The position numbers and the translations under genes are program-made. A DNA stretch of 64,000 bases from Sphagnum compactum (lineage: Eukaryota > Bryophyta > Sphagnopsida > Sphagnales): the NCBI GenBank assembly GCA_965153455.1, contig OZ234497.1, forward strand, positions 14,804,302 to 14,868,301. The letters run 5' to 3'. Positions 38,421 to 50,800 of the stretch are shown piece after piece (within the stretch, counting starts at the first letter, position 1; every line of letters begins with the position of its first letter). The notes beneath the pieces are model-generated. The model had not been told where the DNA came from, ran no database searches, and saw nothing but the letters and a program-made list of their open reading frames with translations.

Positions 38421-41400
38421 GGAAAGGGAAGGCAATTGTTTTAGGATCTCTTCTGTGTTTGGGTAGTTATTTGAATTTTTTTTTAATAACCTTTGGGGTT
38501 CTGAATTTCCTTCAAATTTTAGAAACAGAGGAACGTCAAGTTCTAGTTGTTTCAAACCTTCCAAGAACCAGAGGTTTTCATGAAAGTGCTTGCAAAACAA
38601 CCAAGAGCTTTAGAGAAGGTTCTTTGATTGATTGCTTTGAGAACAATTGTATGGTTACATGTTACAACTGGTTCCTTGAAATTTTTGAGAACCAAAGTTA
38701 TGAAATTTACAAAGCCCAAATCAGAACCGACAAGGTTTGGTGCCATTTTGTAATACCAACCGGCCCAACACTGGTTTTTTCCTTTGTGGGATGATGGAAG
38801 TGCAGGGTAAAGCCCTGATGCCACTGATTTTATCGGAATAACGGCCCGATTGTTTTCTTTCAGGGTTTTTTTTATTTCTTTTTAAAAAGAGAGGGCATCT
38901 TGTTTCCTCCTGCTCCATCACCTTGTGATACTCTTGATGCATACTCACATTCATTCATTCATTCATTCATTCATTGTGGCTCGTCATCCTAAGTTATTTT
39001 AGCGAGTTCCACCGCACTTTTGTGCGACACAAAATCTGTTCCCCATAGATAGCTACCTAAAAAACACCACCAGGGTTGTCATTATTCTCTTTCAAACAGC
39101 CATGATCAAGGCCCTAAAGGTGTTTATCTCCAGGTAGAGCAAACATTCCAATGAAATCTCTACCCCCCACCCCCACCAAGGGTCCGATTAGGTGAAAGTT
39201 TGGACAACACCTGGAATCTGGATATATTTTTAAGGTAGTTGCTCAGATATGCGTTTGGTCCCCTCCTCGAGTCTAAACTCAAATCAAATCTCAGATGGAT
39301 TTCTTTTGGTTACTTGAGAAGGGGAAAAAAAACAGTGAGTAAAATTTATTCCAAAGTCACACATATGGAGTCTCAAGTCCTCCCCCATCCCTAAACCCAT
39401 CCCATCACGCTGCCCTTTTTTATATGCAGACAAAAGATATATGCACATCTGCTGCTACCTAATGAATAACCCACCAGCAATCTACAAAGGAAAACAACAA
39501 ATGTCACATTGGTCCAAGTAGAATGGGAAAGAGAAAAACAAGCTCCATTGGTGTGCATGAAGACTAGACGTCCCCATCCACGGGTATAATTCTCTTTCAA
39601 CTTAATACAAGTGTGGGGCCATCCCTCTCTCACACTTGACATACTTGCCAAGCCTCCTTTAAAGATCCTATGGGGAAGATCAAACAATTGCCATTCCTTC
39701 CTTTATCTAGTCTCTTCATATCACTTCATCCTCAGATGCCCAACAAAGAATTGGAAAACCTTGAGAATCCCTTGACTAGTAGCATCATACTCGAACAAGG
39801 AAAGAGGCCTCATTAAAAGATTGGCTTGAATTGCAAATCAGCCATCATACACATACAGCACACACTTAAAACATTATTGGGGCCTTTGCCAAAGGTTGGG
39901 CAGTGATGGTTGCCACACACAGCAAGCGGCCACTGTGAATGAACCACTGTTAATATGTACCCCTAGTTTATGGTGGGAGTATTAGCTCAGGTTGAAAATG
40001 GTGACCAGTTTTTGAAAATTGAAATTTCATGCAACCAATGAGAAGCCTCAACATGCATTGAGGGCTTTGTTTTTTTGTTTTTTGTTTTTTTGGGGCAACC
40101 CACAAAAAATGGTGGGTTAATTTTTTACTGTGGTACAAGCATGGGTGTTGGTGATTCTTTGGGGATTCCCACTGGGGTAGGCCCACTAGTGTGGGTGTTG
40201 GGTTTAGTGCTGGTTCCTTTTTTTTCTTTTTCTTTTCATTCGATAGAAAGTTGCCTGAACACAACAGCCAACATGTTCTCTAGTTACATACTGCTATACA
40301 AAAGCTAGAAAGATCTGGAAAGATTACCAAATGCCCATTCATTTAACCTGTCTCTACAGCTGAGAGCCTTTTCTACACAACCCATGAAATCATTCAAAAT
40401 TCCAATCCCAAAATGCCAAAATACCATCATCTTTTTGTAGAGTTCAGATGGGAAAAAAAACAAATTGTTCAAATCTGGATCCACAATTTTTTTGCTCAAA
40501 TCTGGATCAACAAATTTTTAAGTCTACTTGACTCATAATCAACATCTATGCACAAGTTAGAAATAGGATTAGGAGGATGTAAACCCACCCACCACCCCCT
40601 TCGAATTTGCAGGTGTCGGAGCATAGTGGTGTCTTGCATAGTTGTGTAGTTCACGATCTTCATTACCACACTTGACATCATCCTACATGTCTTGCAAAAA
40701 AAATTGTGTTGCATGTCCTACAATTGCTTCAGCCTATAACCATTCAAGAGATAGGACCATTCCATCCACTAGATTGTTGTGATGTTCTAATTTGTTTGAT
40801 ATATTTTTAGTGTCAACAAAATTCAAACCATGCAAGTGTTGCATAAGAAACACTAATTACACCCCTTAACAAGCCCTGTCTGAACATCCCCTTTGTGCCA
40901 TATGAGATTTTGCACAATTTTGATTGTTTGATCAAGCAAGATACATTACAGCATGTTATATTGTTGTCTCACACCAAATTCAAACTCATCACCTCTTAGA
41001 AGAGAGTGAAGATATTTAACTAGACCGGTGTAGCTCTGACACAAGGCCCACATTTACAGGCTCAAACCAAACTTGTTAGGGAATATTAAGCATCTTCCAT
41101 GGCACACACTGTGCCACAAAGTTTGTACCATCTTCTTCCTTCTTAGTCCATAGGTCGGGCTTCAAAAGCTAGCTTTCATTACTACTCCAGAGGTGAGGAG
41201 GAGTTCGTTTGTTTTGGATACATGCAAATTCTGTCTGATGTGTTAATCGTTACTCAAGTATTTTGCATGTAGGAGTGGTGTCAGAAGCAGCAGTTTGATT
41301 ACAAATAATGTATTTTGTACGTATAAAAGGGCTCATTTCACAGTCTACAGAGACCACCCCCACCCCCCCCCCGCCCCTCCCCTTCTTTTTTCCTCCCTTC

Positions 41401-42215
41401 TCCCTCCCTCCCTCTTCTTGGGCCTTAATTATTAAGCAAGCAAGCAAGCAATACAGTGCTAGCCTTCTAAGTTCTGACAGTTTCGTGTGAAGACTTTTTG
41501 TTGTTGGAAGAAAGAGTCTGGACGAAGTCAGTGCACGCATGGGCATTGCATGATAAGATTGCCAGAAAATGGTAGACTGGGGGGCAGCAAGGAAGGAAGG
41601 AAGGAAGGAAAGAAGGGCAGGAAGAGGGGGAAGGGGCAGGGGACTGACGGCCTGACAGACTAACTGGCTGGTTAGCATGCACGCATGGGCCCTGCAGCAG
41701 CAAGGTAGTAGTACCAGCAGCTACTTAGGATCTTTTTCCATTAGGCTAGGTGTTGTGATCACAGTTAATAGCCGGAGGTGCACTGCCAGCTCGAGATCAC
41801 GACTTAGCTAGCTTGCTAGCTAGGTTGTACTTAAGGACCCAAGCTGGGACCTGTTTTTATTATTCCATCCAAGCCTGCCTTCATCGGGGGTCCCGCACAA
41901 TGCGACGGCCTCTAAGGCTGGTCGGGGAGAGCGCGGACACTCGTGGGCATGATTTGCAGCACAGGAACCGGGGCGGGGCATGGCATGGCAGCGTCGACTT
42001 ACAGCGGGTCCCTCCGACTCCACTCTCTCTCTCTCTCTTTTGTCAGAGTCAACCAGTGCGGCAACTGCGCGTGTCGGGCTGATGATTGAAGAGTCCGTGC
42101 GTGAGCATAAAGGCAGGGACAAAGAGCGTCGGTCGCGCAGGACGCGAGCGGATGAAGCATGTGATCGCACTAGGGGGGTTGCACAGGGGAATCGTGGCCC
42201 GCCGGCCAGGAACGG

Positions 42216-42256
42216 AAATTAGGTTTTAGGGTTTAGGGCCTTAACCTAAACCCTAA
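42216..42256. repeat. Inverted telomere-type motif pair
   Basis: TTTTAGGGTTTAGGG (plant telomere unit TTTAGGG) is followed within a few bases by AACCTAAACCCTAA in the opposite orientation, forming a near-palindrome. A further TTTAGGTTTAGGG lies near 42,342-42,354. Short interstitial TTTAGGG or telo-box motifs are common in plant promoters, but head-to-head pairing is less usual. Confidence 0.7.
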
Positions 42257-42995
42257 TTCATCTCCTGCGCCTGAGTATTTCTGGGGGTGGAACTGGCTGG
42301 CTGTCAGGAATTGGGTACACCCCATCTATCCAAGGCTCGAGTTTAGGTTTAGGGCTTATTATTTTCTTCAGTTTATTACATGGATTTACATAACCGATTT
42401 TTTTGGTTCAATTGTGATTTGGATACAAAGTTAATTGCAACTAAGAAAGCTTTGATCATTGCTTGATCAACTAAGTTTGGCAGTAGGTAGGTAGTGGGAA
42501 ACTAATGCTGGAGTCTTCAGCATGATTGTTCAACTTTAGCAGTGATTTTATATATTTAAAAAAAAGTGAAACTTTGCCATTTTTCAATGTGAAAAAATCT
42601 GATTTTAACCTGTACCCCCCCCCCCCCAAAATCATAAAAAAATATCTGCAATTTTTTTAGAAAAAAAAAGATTCCAAATTGCAAGATTTTTGTAATAGAT
42701 TCTAATAGGTAGTCAGGAATATAGAAGATTTTTTTTTATTAAAAAACTTTTCATACAAGGTTTATAGCCAAATTTGGCTAAATATTTGATTAGATGATGG
42801 CTAATTTGGCTCCATCACAAAATTCCAAAAGAAAAAAAACATTGGCCAAACAACAAGTTGTTGCTCTCAAAGAATTCAATAATTGAAAATTCGATAAAAG
42901 ATCGATGACTAGAACCATCACATGGAAACAAAAAAGGAAGGCCAAAGAAAAGCCAAAAAACACACAGCCCCCAAGAACCAAAAAAAGGGAGCAAG
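42257..42995. other. Intergenic, nothing firmly recognised
   Basis: Contains a C run near 42,616-42,627. From 42,798 on the plus strand a basic reading of about 75 codons begins MANLAPSQNSKRKK with one internal TGA; it resembles no family I know. Its other strand runs into the retroelement fragment that follows. Confidence 0.4.
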
Positions 42996-43694
42996 TTAGC
43001 CATTCTCGTGGTAGGAAGCTATTTCACCCACAGCCTTTCTAATGTCACCTGCATGCAAATCGTGAGATGTAATAGTAATGGGAGGTTTAGAACAAGCATC
43101 ACCTGCCAACGCAATCTTCTTCTTTATGACAGAGGCTAAAGCATGTTGAAGAACAATATTAATATGTTGCCTGAAAAATTGAATGCAAAAAGATAAAAAT
43201 AAATGACTTCCCGATCGTCTATCGTGGAAAAAATGGGCATACTTCGTGATGAAATGATCCATATCACATTTCTGGTGCGTTGTGCACCTCCATGACCATC
43301 GAAATAAAGTGGTGCCCCTCATGAAACACTTTATACTTGCGGATCTTAGCAATGGCGCTAAGTTCCACATTTACACATGCTAGTCGACTAATGACATTCG
43401 AAGCCACCATCTCCCACGTCGAATCAATAACCACCACATTGGCAACAAAGACTTAATCCTTTCGAGTCATGTAAAGATTAGCTCATAATGAAACTCCTGA
43501 CATAAGGATGTATCATCACTCTCTTCATATAACGTGCCCATTCTTTCGAACGAAAATATAGCATGCTCATTCTTTCGAACGAAAGCATACATGACATTTT
43601 GAATGGCATCATGTGTGACTATCCGTTGACCTCCAAATGGACAACAAGCTAAGTGCATGCCAAATATGTCTAACTTATGTTCACACTCACACAT
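42996..43694 (-). pseudogene. Fragment resembling the C-terminal Cys/His and endonuclease-like region of a non-LTR retroelement
   Basis: From 43,694 the minus strand reads CECEHKLDIFGMHLACC, a C-x-C..H-x3-C arrangement, then QRIVTHDAIQNV. Such a C..C..D..G.H...C motif followed by R-x3-HD-x-I or RH-x-x-I is typical of the region after RT in non-LTR elements with a restriction-like endonuclease (R2-type) and of related plant proteins. After a frame change near 43,470 it reads VFVANVVVIDSTWEMVASNV, resembling the 'DV-V-DPT' strand of that domain, then IAKIRKYKVFHEGHHFISMVMEV, resembling 'K--KY-------F-P---E--G'. A further frame change leads into 43,260-42,996, DMDHFITKYAHFFHDRR and a final GDIRKAVGEIASYHENG. 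It is clearly protein-derived and broken. Assignment to R2-like elements is inference. Confidence 0.5.
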
Positions 43695-43699
43695 GAAAA

Positions 43700-45085
43700 G
43701 TTTAAATAATTACTCTCAAATAATTGCTTCCCAAACACAATCTGGAACATCAAACGTTTTATGAAGATGCTTGTTACTTACCCTGACAAATAATGAAATG
43801 ATTAATTATCAAGTAGTTTGATCCCATCCATTGTACTTAAAACTCATGCCATACTATAAACACATAATAGGCTACTACCCATTCAACATCACAAAGTTGA
43901 TTCCTCCAAGAAGAGGCAAGTACATGTAGCACCTCAAGAGTTAACCATTTTGGGTGAACAGACACAATCCTAAAAGCACACAAAACTGTGCAACAAAAAT
44001 AATGACGCTAAGAGAATTTACACCCAACAATGTAGGCTATTGCCTCATCACTTGAAAATAAGTTACATCCATGATCATGAGAAGCAGATCCTTTTTTTTG
44101 GGTTTTTGTTTTCGTAAAACTGCATGTAGAAAAGGACTGAAAAACCAATTGTCTCAGTTTAGAGCTTTGTGCTGAATGTTTGTTTCTTCTTCACACAATG
44201 TGTAGTAGGTATGTAAATGCAGAAGTACTCATGTGTGACAGACAGCTCATGAACTGGTAAGATAGTTTACAAGTTTTGAATCAATGACCAAAAAAAAAAG
44301 GAAAATGAATATATAAGATACCGTAAACTATGCGTTTTAAATTATGATTCCTAAAGTCCACATGTACAAACACAAAGAGGACATATGTCCCCCTCCAAAC
44401 CAATACATGATATGTGGACACTGGGTCGTCTAACCCCTCATGAAGTTAGCAGTTCAAAGACCCAGCTAGGGGTTAAAAACTTAGTGTGAGAGAGAACCTT
44501 CTGGAAGTGTGAGTGTGGACTATGAACATATATGGGTTGATACCCACTGGCTAATCGGCTGCTCAAGACCTGAGAAGGGGAGGGCACTCCAACAGAATAT
44601 AACTTTTCTTAGGTCACAAGGGGTATCAATATCTCTCCCACCTCCCCTCCCCTCCCCCCCCCTCCAAATTGCTGGTTAGCAATTTCATTGTCAAAAAAAT
44701 GCCCCCATTATCAATTTACCTGATTTTCTTTTAGTAAATAATTATGCATAAGAGTCAATTCTCTAATGCCCACTTTGAGGACCATTGATTATATTGACTA
44801 CGTAGGGTCAGTCATAGGGTTTTTTATTTTTTTTATTATTTTCTTCTGTTTTTTTAAATTATTATCTTTCAAATGTTTGAGGTTTGAAGATTCATAATCT
44901 ACTCGGATGAAATTCCAATCATTCAAGTATCAAAATTTGAAATTTCAATAACTGACCCATAGAAGGGTCTTTTCAGTTCTCGGAATGTTATGTACCAAGC
45001 ATGTAGGTTATCAATAATTGAGTTGATAACCAAATGTTTTCTTGATAAGTGGAAAACACAGGTCATGAACTATGGCTTTGCCAAA
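43700..45085. other. Intergenic DNA, possibly more of the retroelement fragment
   Basis: No motif recognised on either strand; if the fragment at 42,996-43,694 is part of a larger element, its RT should lie here on the minus strand, but I could not read one. There is a C-rich stretch at 44,638-44,664. Confidence 0.4.
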
Positions 45086-45088
45086 TAT

Positions 45089-45300
45089 GCCCTGGGTGAA
45101 CCAGCACCTACACTGGTACCATGGTAAAACCCCCAAATTGCTTCAGATTGCCGCTCATCATAATACTTATCCCCTCCTTAGGCTAAACTCTGGGGTTTCT
45201 GGGTCCAAATTTAACATCTCCCAGCTTAAAGATAGCCTTTAAGAAGCATGACTCAAGAAGGTGAAGGTACCATTGTAAGTGCCGGTTCACCCTGGCCGTC
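45089..45300. mobile_element. MITE-like foldback element
   Basis: Left end GCCCTGGGTGAACCAGCACC... (45,089-45,120) and right end (45,266-45,296) are inverted copies about 31 bp long with some five differences, each running between a GGTACCA.TGTA core and CACCC(A/T)GG. The body of about 145 bp has no coding capacity. Size, terminal inverted repeats and lack of a gene fit a miniature inverted-repeat element. A broken relative lies at 12,315. A target-site duplication could not be settled by eye, so superfamily is open. Confidence 0.65.
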
Positions 45301-45429
45301 CAACATGGCTTACTCAACATGAACATACATGTGTGACCATTGACGGAAGGTAAAGCTTATTATGTTGGTTGTCTGGGTTACCCTGAAATGTGAGCTGGTG
45401 GGGTAGATCTGATGCAGGTTTATTTTGGG

Positions 45430-45930
45430 AGAAATTGTGAAGAGGGTGTCTCAAAAGTGGGGTTGTGAAGTGGTCCATGGGTTGAAAAGGAGAAGGAAAG
45501 CGGGTTGTGAGTTGTGAGAGTGAAAATGGGTATCATGTGGTCCTGGGTGAGGATAAAGAATTTGGATTTCTGGGTTATGTGGATAGGGTGTCTCAAAGGA
45601 GGGTGTAAAGTGTAAACCTGAGGTTCATGGGTTGGAAGGAGAGGTAAAGTGAGGTTGTGAGAGTGTGGAGATGGGTATCATGTGGTCCCGGGTGTGGTAT
45701 AGAGAATTCGGATTACTAGGTTATGGTGATCATGGGGTGTCTCAAAGGGAGCTGTGATGTGTGGTCCATGGGTGGAAAGGTGATCATGGGGTGTCTCAAG
45801 GGGGGCTGTGATGTGTGGTCCATAGGTTGAAAGGAGGAGATGGGAAAGTTGGTTATGAGAGTGTGGAAAAGGGTATCATGTGATCCTTGGTGGGTATTAA
45901 GAAATTAGTTTACTAGGTTGTGATGATGGA
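45430..45930 (+). repeat. Minisatellite, about 145-bp unit
   Basis: GGTGTCTCAAA recurs at about 45,444, 45,586, 45,734 and 45,788. Each unit continues with GTGTGGTCCATGGGTTGAAAGGAG, GTTGTGAGAGTGTGG and GGGTATCATGTGGTCC-type blocks. The third unit is short (about 53 bp), a partial local duplication. Purine-rich, no coding role seen. Confidence 0.75.
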
Positions 45931-45959
45931 GAAGAGGGGGGGAAAATAGGAAGATAAAT

Positions 45960-47878
45960 TGAATTAAATTTTTTTTAAAGCTTGAAACAAAAAGAGGGGA
46001 GTTAAGTAGTACATCTATTGACAAAAGGAGGCAGGCAGGCAGGCAGGCAAGGGAATGAATAGTATGGATGACCAGGAGCGCAAGTCACGCGCTTTTTTCC
46101 CACACCGTTTGTGCCCAGCCCTTTGCTTCCTCTTCTTCCCCCCACTTCCTTTTGTTGCCTCCTCTCCGCGCGCTTTGCTCGTCCGTGTCCAATGCTGTTT
46201 GTTTGCCTTCGCATGCCTGCCTCCCTGCCTGCCTGCCTGCCGCTTTGCTCCCCATCCCGCCGCCACGCTCACTCTGACTTCTTGCTCCCACACCCATTTC
46301 TTCTCTCACACTCTGAGCTCTCTCTCTCCCTCTCCCTCTCTCTCTCTCTCGCTCTCGCTCTCATCATAGCTCTCTCTATATCGAGCTCTCTTTTTCTGTC
46401 TGACTGAACCCTCAGTGCTTGATTTGCTCCAGCTCTAGCTGTCTCGCAATGAATTTGCATTTTTGAGAGAGTCCCTGGGAGATGAGCAGCTGAAAGAGTG
46501 AGCGTATATTATCATCCCTAGTGGGCCAAGTCTTGTAGTACTCGTCTTCTGCAAGTAGCTATGGATTTGCTGATCAGTTAATCAAAATGCCTCTTGAGGA
46601 CTCTCTTAGACTGTATGCAGCGTGCATTTTCGAGAGACTCATATGGCTGCAGGACCCTCGTTGCAGAGCTGATGATGAGTTGTAGAGTGTGTCTATCTGT
46701 GTGTGAGTGTGAACTTCCGTGTTAGATTCACTGTTGAACAGTCTCGAGAGTCTAATCCAAGATCACATTCCTCCTGATTTGTAATGTATGCGAATCCGAG
46801 CAAGTCCTGAGCTGAGCTTTAGTGATCACATCGGATCTCATGTTACAGTTCTAAGCAGCTGGTCATAAGAGCCTAGTGCTGGGTATGTTAGAAATTTGTC
46901 TTAGAATCAGTTCTGAATCAGCTGCTTCGGTTTTCAAGTAGCTAGAACTGCTTCGGGTCGTAGCTAGATTTAAAAGCTTTCTGGCAGCTGATCGCAGCTT
47001 GTTTTCTGACCGAGATATTGCAGAATCTAGACTTCATAAAAGGATAACTTCATAAAACTTCCCAAAATATTAGAAACGGAGTTAGGATTCGTGGAATGTG
47101 GCTCAGCTGCATACAGCGATTTCATCACTTGAGAGTCTAGCGGAAATCCTCCGAGTTGAAGCCAGCTTGTAGAAGCTCAGGCCTTTAGCTACTACAAAAC
47201 ACTTGGAAATCTGGGCTTTGTGCAGAGACCAAGGGAATCACCTGGACCCACAGAGAGGCAGAGAGACAGAGATTGGAAGGGCGGCGGGGCGGGGAGCTGG
47301 TGAAAACGCAAATTGACTCTGCAACATCTAGCTAGATCGCTGAGTGTTACCGACATTCATTCCATCATGAAAGCATGATGGAATGACGATAGTCGAGCGG
47401 TCAGCTTCTGGCGATTACTAGGCGCGCGCTTGCACGATCAGAAAAAGGGTGGCGTCCTCAGAGCATCTTACAGTTTCTAGTCACCTGCAGTCGGGAGTTA
47501 CTTGCTGCAATTTTAAATTGTGTTCTCGGACTTCAGATCAAAAGCTCAAGCGAAAGTCGGCCATGCAGCAGGCAGCAGCTTTGAGCAAGTCTTGCTTTCA
47601 CTCTTGAGCATGTATCATCACAAAAGCATGAGAGCCCAGCTGCAGCAGGAGGCGGATCAGGAGCTGTGATTCAGAATAGAGTGCAAACCTAGCTATGTAA
47701 CTCGTACCAGGGATCGATACAGGTCTCCTGCAAGCTACCAGAAACAACGAAGCCCGCATTCTTTCAAGCAAGCAAGCGACTCATCTGTGCAGTTAATCTG
47801 AGCTAGAAACACAATCCACAGGCGGGGTCTACAGTAGAGTAGAGTACTGAACATTAGCTGCTGTACTAGTGCCACACA
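45960..47878 (+). promoter_or_regulatory. Upstream region and probable leader of the MYB gene
   Basis: Composition becomes richer in G and C from about 46,000. GGCA repeats (46,029-46,048) and TGCC repeats (46,213-46,240) flank a C-rich stretch, and a CT microsatellite lies at 46,318-46,362. From about 46,400 to the MYB start there is no long open frame, fitting promoter plus a long 5' untranslated region, possibly with upstream ATGs or an untranslated exon. The transcription start cannot be placed from sequence alone. Plant GA/CT runs are known binding sites of BBR/BPC proteins. Confidence 0.4.
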
Positions 47879-50800
47879 ATGGGACGTCATTCCTGTTGCC
47901 ACAAACAGAAATTGAAGAAAGGACTATGGTCACCTGAAGAGGATGAGAAGCTGGTTCGATACATCACCAAGTGCGGCCACGGCTGCTGGAGCGCTGTTCC
48001 CAAACAAGCTGGTGCGCATCAATATATATATATATAGATTCTGTTTTTAACTCTCACCATCGTATTCCTGCTCCTCAGGCAATGAAGAAAGAATTCATAC
48101 TAACTATACATCCTGACCTGATGATCCTCAGCAGCAGCTCTGGAGAGCAACAATCTCAAATGTAGGGAGTTTCGTATGTGTGTGTGTGTGTGTGTGTGTT
48201 GCGAGCTCTTAGTTCTTCAGTCTGCTGCTGCTGCTGCTGCCAGCCAAATTCTTGAAGAGCTTGTGAGTTGTATTGTAAACAACAATGCAACACAAAGAAC
48301 TTCAAACAATTGATAGCTCTTCACAAGTGTTCTTGAAAGCTCATGGAGCCTGACCCCAAGTTCATGATCATGTTCTTGATCACGTCGTGTAAACTTCAAT
48401 CATCCTATAAGCTCTTCTACTGATCATGGTCAATCACCCTGCAACATTAAAGCTGTGGAGATCTTCTCTAGTAGACGTGAGCCAGTACTATTAGTAGATA
48501 GATGATCAGGTGACGCCGCATTATATATCCATGACCAACTTTGAAGCATTTCTTGAAAGGCAGCTAGCTGCTAGTCGACGTTGATGATCAGCTGTTGCAA
48601 AAGAAATGGAGAAGAAGAAGAAGCTCAACTGTTCAGATTCAGAGTGCATCTGGGGGTTAGCTAGCTAGCTAATTTGTTGCTGGTTTCACTGCATGTTGAA
48701 CAACAAGTGCAGGGTTGCAGCGGTGCGGAAAGAGCTGCAGACTACGGTGGATCAACTATCTGAGGCCGGATCTGAAGCGCGGCGGCTTCTCGCCGGCCGA
48801 GGAGAATCTGATCGTGGACTTACATGCTGTTCTTGGTAACAGGTCTACTAAAATCTTCACCTCATCACGTTCTTACGTCTCTCTCTCGCTGTCTGTGTGA
48901 TCTCTCCACTTGGGTTTTTCGATGAGCACGAACTAATCTTGAGCTTTACAATTGTGATCATACTACTGCAATTGTTGTTGTGAATCAGTTCCTTTCATAC
49001 AGCTGATCGATAGGGCCGCACTCGAAGCTTGCAATGTAGAAATTATTTGATGCATGCGTGCATAAATCTATCTAGAATGGAAACTCCCCGGCCGGCAGGC
49101 AGGCAGGCTCCAAGGAATTTTATTGAAGCTGGTATGAGAATTTTCTTGCTCGCGCGCGCGAGAGAGAGAGATAGCGGAATACAACTACATTTGTATTATC
49201 CGGCATTGCAAAGCTAGATCTTTCTTGCAGCTCATTATCAAAACCATCAGACCCGATTGCAGCACATTGTAACAACACCAAGCCTGCTGTAATCATGTAG
49301 TACTACTACTGGTCACACAATTAATGCAGAGGCAATGTGATCGATGCTGGGATTATATATAGGATCTAGATAATGATCAGTGACTGGTGCTGCGATCACA
49401 CATGATGATCATGTCCCTGGGTGCAGCTGAATCTTAGGGAGAAAATTGTCTCTTAGATTCTCTCGAGAGCTTGGACTGTCTGCGTGCACTGGTACTAGAG
49501 AGTGCTAGAAGCTAGAAAAGTAGCAAAACAAGAAGTTATAGTGCAAGAGTACTCCTGAAAACTAGCTAGCTAGATAGACTTAGCGATAGACCTGGAATGA
49601 TCTCTTGAAAGAAACTGTGCAGAGAGCTTCAAGAACCATATTTGTTTGTTTCTAGCTTTGAATCCGCGAGTACCCATTACTGGTGGTTGAACATGAAGTA
49701 GATTTAACAGAACTCGGGGACTGTAGTCATCGCGCAACAATTAAGGGTTGAACAAGATCATTGTGCCTGCAGAAGATGAAGCTGAAGATATTGTATGTGG
49801 GCATTGTGGCTGCTTCCTGCAGGTGGTCCCAGATTGCGATACAGCTTCCAGGTCGGACTGATAACGAGATCAAGAACTTCTGGAACTCGTGCATCAAGAA
49901 GAGGCTGCGCCAAATGGGGATCGACCCCAACACGCACAAGCCCGTCACGGCTGGTGCCGGCGGTGTCACAAGCAGTGCATCTCACGTAATCTCAAACCCT
50001 GCTGCCGCAGGCAATTGTCATGCTACAGCTAGTAATAATAATATGATGATTCTTCCCGGGCTGCACATGAGCTCGTACAATAACAATAAGGCACTGGTCG
50101 ATACCGGTTCCTCCCTCCTCACAATGCAGTCTTCTTCGACCATCGGCGGTAACTTCAACGGAAGATTTCAAGGCGGCTCTGATCACGAAGTCTTGATCAA
50201 AGCAGCAGCAGCAGCAGCAAGCCAGAGTCACAGCAGTCGATTGCAGCTGATGAATCAAGCTCAAGCCGCTGGCAACAACAACTATCATCATCATGGCAGT
50301 AGTATGATGATGGAGCCGGATCCTCATCATATGTTGTTGGGACCATTGGCAGCTGCAGCTAGGAATTCTCAAGTAGTGGAGATGATTACTACAGCTGGAG
50401 GAAGAAAGTTTGAGAACGTTGAGTTCAATAGAGGAGGCAGCAGATCCGCTGCTGCTGCTGCTGCTGCACCGCTCAATTTCCAGGGTATGAATAATACGTT
50501 TCAGGCTTCTAACACAAGCTGCAGCAGCTCCGGCCTGTCGACAGACAATTTTCTTGAGAGGCTAATGTCGAGTGCAAAGCAGCAGTCGTCAGGGAGCATG
50601 CAACAGTATCTGCCACCAAAAGTGCCTGGCTTGCTGCAGGGATTCGAGGCTATGAGGAACTGCACTAGTACCAAATTGATGCAGTCTAACTGCAGAGAGC
50701 TGGCAGCTGTTGCGGGCCATGATGATGAAGCTGCAGCTTCTGCTGGTAGATCATCATCATCATCAGTCATCAAGGCTGAGTCCATGACCCAGTGCGGTGG

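Larger units (their letters stand above)
34871..42215. other. Long intergenic stretch with simple repeats
   Basis: No gene recognised over about 7 kb. Visible items are an AT run (34,999-35,018), a strong hairpin (35,202-35,260) and a GTAT run near 36,222-36,239. Others are TTTG repeats near 38,057-38,077, a dispersed repeat (38,125-38,420), an ATTC run near 38,950-38,974, a C-rich and pyrimidine run (41,355-41,415) and GGAA repeats near 41,588-41,610. From about 41,700 the sequence becomes more GC-rich. Confidence 0.5.

Noticed and set aside
41250-42222. Overlapping frames in GC-rich DNA upstream of the MYB gene
   Set aside because: Frames exist on both strands across pyrimidine runs; no domain and no conserved pattern. 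Treated as non-coding.
46002-46460. Six overlapping frames of 60-105 codons
   Set aside because: All come from GGCA/TGCC and CT repeats, which lack stops in several frames.
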